Positions 1 to 6,099 of a stretch of DNA of 8,910 nt are shown in pieces. Numbering within the stretch: the stretch's first letter is position 1; the number at the start of each line of letters is the position of its first letter. The stretch is from the NCBI GenBank assembly GCA_002314775.1, contig DCHE01000037.1, positions 7,896 through 16,805 on the forward strand. Direction: 5' to 3'. The notes below the pieces were generated by a model, which was given only the letters and a program-made list of their open reading frames with translations, searched no databases and was not told the DNA's origin. The DNA comes from Lachnospiraceae bacterium UBA1760. Its GTDB lineage: Bacteria; Bacillota; Clostridia; Lachnospirales; Lachnospiraceae. A program made the translations under genes and the position numbers.

Positions 1-3000
1 GAAGTAGAAAAGGAAGAGAAAGCAGATAAGAAAACTGGCAAAGTAGAAATTAAAACCGAAGATGAACTTTTGGTTGATAAGATCTACAAAGATATTAAAA
101 CAAGGATTGATGTTTCAAAAAGGAAAGCCGGTGCTAATGAGAGTGCTGAAAAGAAGCACAAGAGAGAAGCTAAGATTCTTCAGGACATTATAAGTGATTC
201 GGCGACAGGAAATAGTGGCCAGGGTCTCTTTTTAAAGAATGTATTTAAGGATTATTTTAGTAATGTAGCCTTAACTGATAAGAGATCAATGATAGGATCC
301 GTAATAAGAAATATTAAACCAGTTCCAAAGTCAGACGCAGAGCTTAAGGAAGAAAAAGACTTTGAGAAGCTTATGGATGATTACAACGTTCTTGTCAAGG
401 AGATAAAAGAGAAGAATGAAGAAATCAAGGCTGAAAATGAAAAATTAAAGGAAGAATATGAGGCTAAAAAGGCTGAATATGATTCAAAGCATAGTATATT
501 TAATAACTTTGGAAAATCACTATGGGGTAATCTTTTTGGTGGAGCCAAAGAAGAAAAAGAAGAAAAAGAAGATAATGATGTGGCACCAGAGGAACCAGAA
601 TATAAAGAAGAGATGAAAATTCCTGCTGCACCAGTACAGGAGGAAGTAAAAGCAGTTGATAATTTTGAGGAGAAGTACTTTGAAGATCAGGCAGGTCTTT
701 TAATAGGAGGTCTCTTCAAGGGCGCAGGTCCACTACTTCAGAAGATTCTTCAGGGTATTCCAGTTAATAAGAACACTAATGAATATCTGAAAAAGGCACT
801 CGATGATGTCAAGTCAAATCTCCTTCCTATACCAAAGGAGATAGTTGATGCTCAGCTTCTTGAAATTATCAATAGGTCTAACGGAAGTATTACTAAGATA
901 GAGGTTGTAAATTCCTTGGGTGCTGCTTCGGTAGGACAGGCATTTTTATGTAAGATTCATGGCCCAGGTATGGACGAGGATGGACGTGAGGTTGTAGTAA
1001 AGATATTAAGACCTGATGTTCAGAACAGAATGGAAAGAGAAAAGAAAATTCTTCTTAAATGTGCAGAAAAGACCAATGCAGGTATGCGTGCTACATATTT
1101 AGGCCAGTTAAAGAGAATCGAGGAAGAGTTAAACCTTGGTATAGAGGCTGATAATGTAAGACATGGTCAGATATACAATAATTCAACCAAGAAAAATGAT
1201 GCATATGACAATGTTGAAACCATGAAGCTTTGTAGTCTTGTTGAACCAACAGCAGATTACATGGTTGCTGAAAAAGCAGAGGGTACAACTGTTGATAATT
1301 ATCTTAAGGTAATTAATAAGAAAATTGACAGCTACCTTAATCAATTTATGCCAAGAGATAATAAGGGACAGATTATTAATGATTCTAGAAAAACAAAGCC
1401 TATATACCAGATTACTGATGAAAATATTGCAAAGCATTTCAACACAGTTGATAAGATAAGCGATGTGATTAATGAGGCTATTCAGTGCCAGAAATATCTT
1501 GTTACGCTCGCTGAAAAATGGGTGACAGAGGGACTCTTTGGAGAGGGCTTTTATCACGGAGATCTTCATGCTGGTAATATTATGGTCAGCAAGAATAAGG
1601 CTACAGTTATTGATTTTGGTAACTCAACAATCCTTAATGAGTATGACAAAGCTCAGATTACCAGAATGATGGTTGCTGCTACATGTGGAGATGTTGAATT
1701 ATTTGTTGATGGATATAAGAATATTATGTCTGACGACATTGCCATGAGAGATCGCTTTAATAAGCAGAAGAAAAACTTACTTAGAATTCTTAAGCCGATA
1801 TTTGACCTTGGCGATGCAAGTCTTGCAGGTGAGAAGATTGCTACAGCCCTGATGAAGGCACAGGAGCTTGGCTTAGAGCTTCCAGCTGGAATACAGAATT
1901 TCTCGACTTGTCAGATAAGACTTGCTAATACAATAACAGCTCTTAATGATAAAATTGAAGAATTACGTAAGATTAATGACTCATTAGTAAAATCATTTAC
2001 AATTTCATATCATAATCATTTTAATGTAATAAATTCGGTAAAAGAGGGACTTTTGGAATCAGCTCATACTGAAGAACTTTATGATAGTCCCGTTAATTCA
2101 GTTGAGGATAGATATGATGCGGAAAAGTCAACGGTTCTTAGGAATGTATATCTCGGTACAAAACGTGAAATGATAAATAATCTAAATGATGCACTTGATG
2201 TGGAAGAAAACGTTGAAGAAAACAGAGAGAAATTCCTTAAGCGAGTATCTGTGTCTCAGTTTAACTGGGATGGATATGATAAAATTCAAAAATTCGCCGA
2301 GTATGTCAAGCAAACATCAGGCTTATCACAGGACAAACAGATTGACAAAGTGGGAAATAGAGAGAATTTTCATATAGTTCATGAAGCAAGAAAAGCAATG
2401 ATTTCATTTGCTAATGTGCTTGATCGTATGACGATGGACAATCCTCTATATCTTAAGTTACAGGGTGTTAGTCTCGCTATTGAAGAATTTAAAACTAATT
2501 ATTTCAAAGATGGCAGACCGGTTATGCCGTTGAGAATTATCAATCAAGTATTGAAATACTACAAACAGATTGTGGGTGAGAATACAGTTGAGCAGGAAAT
2601 AAGGAATTATTGGGCTGAATTAGATGAGTATCGAAATAATAGTGAGAATCTGACCGAGGAGCAGAAGGATGAGAAAAAGGCATATTTCGATGATAAGAAG
2701 CTAGAGCTCTATAATAAGATGAGAGATAAGCTCACTTTACATGGGGATGCACACGGAGATAATAGCTTTGCTGAATTAATAATGGGTGATACTTTTTCAG
2801 CAGCAGTTAAAGCTAGTACTCTCGAAGATTTTAATGAATCAATAAAATCTTATTACACTGATAAAGAGCATGGAGAGAAGCTTAGAGCTGCTGCCGAGGA
2901 TCTTTTCGAAAAGAAGGAATCTTATTACGATTTCAAAAAGGAATTTGATAGAAAGAGCACTAATAATGAATACTCAGAAGATGAACTAAAAATCGCTAAG

Positions 3001-3276
3001 TCTAGTCTTAAAAAACTCAAAACAGAGCTGGATCAAGCTGAGAGTTTAGTTAAAAAGTATATCGGTATTATTACTCTTGACAGGATGGAGGATATTAAAG
3101 CAGATATTCCTAAGATTTCAGAATCAAAAAGAAAGACTGAAAAGGGTCTTGAAGATTTTATGGATGTCATGGGAAAGGTTCTTCCAAGTCAGGTTTGGAA
3201 ATCAGCAAAAAGAATGGGACTTTTCTGGACTGCTACGCATTTTAGTACGCTTATGAAAATTTCAAATAAAAAGTAA
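1..3276 (+). CDS. ABC1/AarF/UbiB-like atypical kinase with long helical extensions, 5'-partial
   Basis: The frame is open from base 1, so the true start lies upstream; the TTG at 70 is probably not the start. From left to right it holds a Lys/Glu-rich segment, a predicted coiled coil (about 358-500), an acidic linker (about 547-640), the kinase-like core (about 690-1950) and a long helical tail. Core motifs are KILQ (742-753, in the place of KxGQ), an Ala-rich nucleotide loop LGAASVGQ (916-939), a VVVK lysine (1000-1002), ELN followed by EADN (1126-1152, in the place of ExD), the catalytic loop HGDLHAGN (1555-1578) and DFG (1612-1620). Family knowledge: UbiB/ABC1 proteins are atypical ATPases/kinases, some needed for quinone synthesis. 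At more than 1090 residues this is roughly twice the usual size. No quinone gene is nearby, so substrate and role are unknown. The stop overlaps the next start by one base, indicating an operon. The family call is firm and the function is open. Confidence 0.85.
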   Translation, partial: EVEKEEKADKKTGKVEIKTEDELLVDKIYKDIKTRIDVSKRKAGANESAEKKHKREAKILQDIISDSATGNSGQGLFLKNVFKDYFSNVALTDKRSMIGSVIRNIKPVPKSDAELKEEKDFEKLMDDYNVLVKEIKEKNEEIKAENEKLKEEYEAKKAEYDSKHSIFNNFGKSLWGNLFGGAKEEKEEKEDNDVAPEEPEYKEEMKIPAAPVQEEVKAVDNFEEKYFEDQAGLLIGGLFKGAGPLLQKILQGIPVNKNTNEYLKKALDDVKSNLLPIPKEIVDAQLLEIINRSNGSITKIEVVNSLGAASVGQAFLCKIHGPGMDEDGREVVVKILRPDVQNRMEREKKILLKCAEKTNAGMRATYLGQLKRIEEELNLGIEADNVRHGQIYNNSTKKNDAYDNVETMKLCSLVEPTADYMVAEKAEGTTVDNYLKVINKKIDSYLNQFMPRDNKGQIINDSRKTKPIYQITDENIAKHFNTVDKISDVINEAIQCQKYLVTLAEKWVTEGLFGEGFYHGDLHAGNIMVSKNKATVIDFGNSTILNEYDKAQITRMMVAATCGDVELFVDGYKNIMSDDIAMRDRFNKQKKNLLRILKPIFDLGDASLAGEKIATALMKAQELGLELPAGIQNFSTCQIRLANTITALNDKIEELRKINDSLVKSFTISYHNHFNVINSVKEGLLESAHTEELYDSPVNSVEDRYDAEKSTVLRNVYLGTKREMINNLNDALDVEENVEENREKFLKRVSVSQFNWDGYDKIQKFAEYVKQTSGLSQDKQIDKVGNRENFHIVHEARKAMISFANVLDRMTMDNPLYLKLQGVSLAIEEFKTNYFKDGRPVMPLRIINQVLKYYKQIVGENTVEQEIRNYWAELDEYRNNSENLTEEQKDEKKAYFDDKKLELYNKMRDKLTLHGDAHGDNSFAELIMGDTFSAAVKASTLEDFNESIKSYYTDKEHGEKLRAAAEDLFEKKESYYDFKKEFDRKSTNNEYSEDELKIAKSSLKKLKTELDQAESLVKKYIGIITLDRMEDIKADIPKISESKRKTEKGLEDFMDVMGKVLPSQVWKSAKRMGLFWTATHFSTLMKISNKK

Positions 3277-4694
3277 TGAGTGGTGACGGTATGTATAAGG
3301 TTAATAAAAAAGATTTAAGAAAATATACTGGAACAGATACGATGATGTATCTTTCCAGGGCCAAGCTTGGCGCAAGCTATGCGGCCGGAGTGAAAAAGGT
3401 AGATGAGTCGACCGGGGAAGAAACCCCGGTTGGCCTTGCTATCTGTTCGGAAACGAATGATTCACTGATTATCCAGTGGATGGAGATAAAAGGTGATTAC
3501 AGATACCAGGGCTATGGAGATAAGCTTCTTGAGGAAATTGTTATATATGCAAGAGAGTGCGGTAAGAGGAAAATCAAAGCTTATTTTGAGGATTCATTTA
3601 TAAGGAAAGCACTTATTTCAAGGGATAGAAACTACTTTATAGACAGAGGCTTTGTAAAAGAGGAAACTCTTTACGGCGAATGGTTTGCCGATATTAAGAC
3701 TATCATGCTGAACGATCATGGTTATGAGGGAAAGCTTGATGAGAAGCTTGATGGTAACCTGGTAATTGTTGAAAATATCCCAATATTAAAATTTAAGAGT
3801 TATATAGATAGAATATCCGAAAACCCATATGTTTCAACATATTCTAATCTTAGTATAAAAAAGCAGGATTACGACGAAGATATTAGTTTTGTCCTCGAGG
3901 CAGAGGATGGAAGTATCAAAGGCGCAATCCTTATTGAGGTTATAGAGGGCGTGCTATACCCGGTTGCATTTTTGGCAGAGGACAAGAGAACCGAGTCAAT
4001 AATTATACATGAAGCAGTAAGACTGGCACGAAAAAAATATGACGAAAATACTCCAATCCAGCTTATTTTAAAAGATGGAAGGTATGCTGATACCGCTAGA
4101 GAATATTTTGGAAATATTGAATCGACCAACTCTTACCTGGTTGCATACATCGCTGATTATTTTAACGGATTTATCCAGGAATACTTTATGGAAGAGAGAA
4201 TGGATAATGCTACCCTGAGAGAACTTGCGAGGGTTGAAAAGCTTAAGAACGAAACTGCGAATTATATTAGCCCAGGTGATGGTGAAAGTATTACTCTAAG
4301 GGAGCTTTCAGAAAGTGAAAGTTTTGAGGCAAATAAGAGTCATGCGATTGTAAAATCAATTGGCAGGCTTGATAAGATGCAGCTTCTCAAGGCACTTGTT
4401 GATAGCAAGTATTATAACAATGCCGATGAGGCGTATGACAATATCAATAAGCTTAGTCTTGATATTTTTGACGAGGAACTATCCTGCTGTATAACCGAGG
4501 GAACTACGGTAACTCATATGCTTATTATTGTTCCAGGCGAGGCTGGTGAATTAATACCTGTCCTTTTGTATTCAAAGCCGGGTACTGATGTGAAAAATCA
4601 GCATGCTCTGATTAAACATGCTGTTAAGAAGGCTTTGGAGATTTATCCTGCTGAAACGAAGGTAAGGATTAACGGAATTAAGCTTGATTTTTAG
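3276..4694 (+). CDS. GNAT acetyltransferase-like protein with two further GNAT-like segments
   Basis: This is a 472-residue protein. Residues about 6-140 look like a GNAT N-acyltransferase: a strand (SLIIQWMEI), then motif A R76-Y-Q-G79-Y-G81 for acetyl-CoA pyrophosphate binding, the helix DKLLEEIVIYARECG, a strand and a C-terminal 'YFIDRGFVKEE' typical of motif B. Residues about 160-300 and 345-472 repeat the strand-helix-strand layout (HEAVRLARKKY..TPIQLIL and KHAVKKALEIYPAETKVRI) but lack the GxG loop, so they are probably non-catalytic. The ATG at 3276 overlaps the kinase stop (TAATG), which allows translational coupling, but has no Shine-Dalgarno. The in-frame ATG at 3291 (MYKVNKK) has GGTGA four bases upstream and is an equally good or better start; the domain is intact with either. 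The substrate is unknown. Its place directly after the kinase suggests a shared process, but that is inference. Confidence 0.72.
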   Translation: MSGDGMYKVNKKDLRKYTGTDTMMYLSRAKLGASYAAGVKKVDESTGEETPVGLAICSETNDSLIIQWMEIKGDYRYQGYGDKLLEEIVIYARECGKRKIKAYFEDSFIRKALISRDRNYFIDRGFVKEETLYGEWFADIKTIMLNDHGYEGKLDEKLDGNLVIVENIPILKFKSYIDRISENPYVSTYSNLSIKKQDYDEDISFVLEAEDGSIKGAILIEVIEGVLYPVAFLAEDKRTESIIIHEAVRLARKKYDENTPIQLILKDGRYADTAREYFGNIESTNSYLVAYIADYFNGFIQEYFMEERMDNATLRELARVEKLKNETANYISPGDGESITLRELSESESFEANKSHAIVKSIGRLDKMQLLKALVDSKYYNNADEAYDNINKLSLDIFDEELSCCITEGTTVTHMLIIVPGEAGELIPVLLYSKPGTDVKNQHALIKHAVKKALEIYPAETKVRINGIKLDF

Positions 4695-4859
4695 TGAGTC
4701 GGGTATATTAAAAAAATCCAGTTCATTGACCAGATTTGTGGTACAGATGACTTCATGGATGTTATGGGCAGGGTAATGCAAGGTCATATGGGAAGCTCAT
4801 TTAAACGAATGGGTGCACTCTGGACACTTAAGAATTTAAATCGTGTTATTAATTCGTAA
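4695..4859 (+). pseudogene. Remnant of the C-terminus of a second kinase-like copy
   Basis: Straight after the GNAT stop (TAG at 4692) come a second stop (TGA at 4695) and then 53 open codons ending in TAA at 4857-4859. Codons from 4749 to 4826 read DFMDVMGRV...KRMGALWT. This aligns without gaps to the C-terminal tail of the large kinase-like protein (3154-3231, DFMDVMGKV...KRMGLFWT) with 15 of 26 residues identical. No start codon with a ribosome binding site precedes the similarity; the internal ATG at 4755 has none. The simplest reading is that a tandem paralogue was deleted or decayed, leaving only its 3' end. A very short expressed peptide is possible but unsupported. Confidence 0.65.
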
Positions 4860-4878
4860 ATGAAACAATTGCAATATC

Positions 4879-4884
4879 GAGGTG
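4879..4884 (+). promoter_or_regulatory. Ribosome binding site GAGGTG deciding a TTG start
   Basis: GAGGTG sits five bases before the TTG at 4890. The in-frame ATG at 4860, which abuts the preceding TAA, has no Shine-Dalgarno-like sequence in front of it. The site therefore favours TTG 4890 as the start of the small HTH-like gene. Confidence 0.65.
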
Positions 4885-4889
4885 ATAAG

Positions 4890-5342
4890 TTGGAAGTAAA
4901 GCCTACAAGTGAGATTGACGAGCTACTAAAATCGATGAGCCCGGAAGGATTAAATGATTTCTTGAAAGATAATAGCAGGTACATTTCCGATGAAAAGAAG
5001 GCATTTTATTACTATTTCAAGGATGTATTAGTTACAAAGAATATTCGCCTTAAGGAGGTTTATCAGATGGCGGATGTGACCGAGTCCTACGGAAGTAAGA
5101 TAGTAACAATGGAGAAGCATACCAAGAACAGAGATATGATTCTTCGACTCTGTATCGCGGGGCATTTTAAGCTTGATGAGATTAATCGTGCGCTTAAATT
5201 GTATGGCATGAGTCCTCTTTATTCAAAGAATAAGAGAGATGTTTGTATTATCATTGCCGTGAACAATAGAAGGTATAACATTTTTGAAATCGATGAAATG
5301 CTCGAAAAACAGGGACATAAAAAGTTAATATTAGATGAATAA
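4890..5342 (+). CDS. Small HTH-like (XRE-like) protein, uncharacterised
   Basis: The protein has 150 residues from the TTG start, or 160 from the ATG at 4860. It begins with a short acidic helical stretch. The middle segment, KNIRLKEVYQMADVTESYGS followed by KIVTMEKHTKNRDMILRLC, has the spacing of a divergent XRE-type helix-turn-helix: helix, 'MADVTESYGSKI' turn and recognition helix, then a basic helix. A second half, FKLDEINRALKLYGMSPLYS..KRD and FEIDEMLEKQGHKKL, forms two more helical hairpins with an L-Y-G-x-x-x-L-Y turn. It has no signal peptide or membrane segment, so it is probably cytoplasmic and may bind DNA. It is the last gene of the kinase/GNAT unit, 30 bases after the kinase remnant and just before a strong terminator, so it could be the regulator or adaptor of that unit. 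The fold is inferred from pattern only. Confidence 0.68.
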   Translation: MEVKPTSEIDELLKSMSPEGLNDFLKDNSRYISDEKKAFYYYFKDVLVTKNIRLKEVYQMADVTESYGSKIVTMEKHTKNRDMILRLCIAGHFKLDEINRALKLYGMSPLYSKNKRDVCIIIAVNNRRYNIFEIDEMLEKQGHKKLILDE

Positions 5343-5348
5343 GTCGCA

Positions 5349-5377
5349 AAAATCCCCACCGTTATGGTGGGGATTTT
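5349..5377 (+). terminator. Rho-independent terminator of the kinase-GNAT-HTH operon
   Basis: A perfect 12-bp stem (AAAATCCCCACC / GGTGGGGATTTT) with a five-base loop GTTAT begins seven bases after the HTH gene stop. The right arm ends in TTTT. The A run on the left arm means it could also work weakly in the opposite direction, but no minus-strand gene needs it. Confidence 0.9.
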
Positions 5378-5393
5378 CTAGTTTCAATTCAAA

Positions 5394-5399
5394 TATAAT
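5394..5399 (+). promoter_or_regulatory. Candidate -10 box (TATAAT) for the MerR gene
   Basis: This is a perfect TATAAT 41 bases before the first ATG of the MerR gene and just after the upstream terminator. No good TTGACA lies 16-18 bases upstream, because that stretch is the terminator's right arm. A weak or activator-dependent promoter is plausible. Confidence 0.4.
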
Positions 5400-5412
5400 C
5401 AGGACATGGATG

Positions 5413-5433
5413 AGCTGCACATAGAGTGCAGTT
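5413..5433. promoter_or_regulatory. Inverted repeat, possible regulator binding site
   Basis: CTGCAC (5415-5420) and GTGCAG (5426-5431) form a perfect 6-bp dyad with a five-base centre. An outer A-T pair (5413/5433) flanks a G-T mismatch (5414/5432). It lies between the candidate -10 and the MerR start, where autoregulation would be possible. MerR operators usually sit between -35 and -10 and have longer arms, so the assignment is tentative. Confidence 0.3.
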
Positions 5434-5439
5434 ACGGAT

Positions 5440-5880
5440 ATGGAGATGATTAGAGAAATGAGCAAGGTATTTACTACGGAACTGGATACGGGATTGGCTG
5501 CAGAAGTGAGTGCTAAATCGACTGCTGAATCAACTGCTGAATCAATTGCAGAACTGATTAGCTTAAGGGAACTGAGCCAGTCAGTCGGAGTATCCAGGCG
5601 AAGCATACAGGGCTACGAAAATGAAGGCTTGATATCCCCTGTTAACCGAAACAAGTATGGACATTTGCTGTATGATGATTATATGAGAGAACGTGCAGAT
5701 AAGGTTCATTTTCTGCAGAAAACAGGCTTTATGCTTAAGGAGATTAAAGGGATAATTGATGCCCCGCCAGAGATTATGGTAAGTGCGCTAGAGAAGAAGC
5801 TGCCGGAACTAGAAGAAAAAGAGCGACAGTTAAGTGAAATTATAAGACAGATAAAGGACTATATAGCTAAACTAAATTAA
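5440..5880 (+). CDS. MerR-family transcriptional regulator
   Basis: This is a 146-residue DNA-binding regulator. Numbered from the ATG at 5440, residues 41-62 form the helix-turn-helix (SLRELSQSVGVSRRSI) and run into the family signature QGYENEGLISP, which matches the usual RYYE..GL(I/L).P. The wing follows (NKYGHLLYDDYMRER), then a helix pair VHFLQKTGFMLKEIKGII. Residues 111-146 are a charged heptad-like helix suited to dimerisation. There is no separate effector domain and no cysteine cluster, so a metal or drug ligand cannot be named. Residues 24-40 are a degenerate four-residue repeat (SAKS, TAES, TAES, IAEL), which is unusual ahead of a MerR domain. ATGs at 5440, 5446 and 5458 are all in frame; only the last has purine-rich sequence before it (GGAG at 5442, AGAGAA at 5452), so the start is uncertain. 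The gene stands alone between two terminators, so its targets may be itself or the gene at 6100. Confidence 0.88.
   Translation: MEMIREMSKVFTTELDTGLAAEVSAKSTAESTAESIAELISLRELSQSVGVSRRSIQGYENEGLISPVNRNKYGHLLYDDYMRERADKVHFLQKTGFMLKEIKGIIDAPPEIMVSALEKKLPELEEKERQLSEIIRQIKDYIAKLN
5509..5556 (+). repeat. 12-bp tandem repeat inside the MerR N-terminus
   Basis: Two exact copies of ACTGCTGAATCA (5521-5532 and 5533-5544) are flanked by degenerate copies (5509-5520 and 5545-5556). The repeat keeps the reading frame (T-A-E-S), so gain or loss of a unit would lengthen or shorten the N-terminal tail without breaking the gene. Confidence 0.75.
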
Positions 5881-5891
5881 AACAAACGTTT

Positions 5892-5924
5892 TCAGGCATT
5901 GTAGGTAGCAGTGCCTGATTTTTT
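5892..5924 (+). terminator. Rho-independent terminator after the MerR gene
   Basis: A 10-bp stem TCAGGCATTG / CAGTGCCTGA (one G-U pair) with a seven-base loop is followed directly by six T. It starts 11 bases after the MerR stop. Confidence 0.88.
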
Positions 5925-5925
5925 G

Positions 5926-5934
5926 TGTTATAAT
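5926..5934 (+). promoter_or_regulatory. Extended -10 promoter of the secreted repeat protein
   Basis: TGTTATAAT is a perfect -10 (TATAAT, 5929-5934) with the TGn extension. It starts one base after the T tract of the terminator. No strong -35 is visible 16-18 bases upstream, as expected for extended -10 promoters. Transcription would start near 5941. Confidence 0.6.
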
Positions 5935-5940
5935 GTCAAG

Positions 5941-6087
5941 ATAAGGGATGTGGAATAGCCATGATTATGATAAGTAAGTGGCTATTACTTCCAGTGAAAA
6001 AAAGTATACGCAGTGAGATTGCTGCGATGAGTACTAGGTAAAAAGCCATGCTAATGGGGGGATATCTTAGTGCTGACATATTATACG
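5941..6087 (+). promoter_or_regulatory. Structured 5' leader of the secreted protein, class unknown
   Basis: About 150 non-coding bases separate the predicted transcription start from the ribosome binding site. They can fold into an 8-bp hairpin AATAGCCA (5954-5961) / TGGCTATT (5979-5986). An overlapping rival hairpin is AAGTAA (5972-5977) / TTACTT (5985-5990). A third hairpin is CGCAG (6009-6013) / CTGCG (6022-6026), with an outer AGTA/TACT pair (6003-6006 / 6032-6035). AGCCATG occurs twice (5957 and 6044), so TGGCT at 5979 can pair with either copy. CTTCC (5988-5992) can also pair with the GGAGG of the ribosome binding site. I compared it from memory with common riboswitch cores (c-di-GMP, T-box, glycine, SAM) and recognised none. 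Regulation by the leader is inference. Confidence 0.4.
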
Positions 6088-6094
6088 AAGGAGG
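6088..6094 (+). promoter_or_regulatory. Strong ribosome binding site AAGGAGG
   Basis: A consensus Shine-Dalgarno lies five bases before the ATG at 6100. It fixes that start over the in-frame GTG at 6070, which would also push extra residues in front of a normal signal peptide. Confidence 0.9.
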
Positions 6095-6099
6095 CAAGT

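Noticed and set aside
1183..1569. 128-codon open frame on the minus strand inside the kinase gene
   Set aside because: It lies entirely opposite a well-supported kinase core, its product shows no recognisable motif, and no ribosome binding site was noted.
2186..2377. 63-codon plus-strand open frame in another register of the kinase tail
   Set aside because: It is short, overlaps the kinase frame and has no Shine-Dalgarno or family resemblance.
5331..5606. 91-codon minus-strand open frame across the terminator and MerR start
   Set aside because: Its Ser/Ala/Val-rich composition is the antisense of the MerR repeat region, and it would run through a perfect terminator hairpin.
5884..5891. AAACGTTT palindrome after the MerR stop
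   Set aside because: An 8-bp AT-rich palindrome is expected by chance, and it lies beside a terminator rather than a promoter.
5948..5977. Nine-codon leader peptide (ATG TGG ... TAA) in the leader
   Set aside because: The only purine-rich sequence abuts the ATG, too close to serve as a ribosome binding site, and the peptide has no run of one amino acid that would suggest attenuation.
5941..6069. c-di-GMP riboswitch in the leader
   Set aside because: Part of GGTAAAAAGCCATGCTAATGG faintly recalls class I, but the conserved GGGCAAAC and ACGCAAAGC elements are missing.
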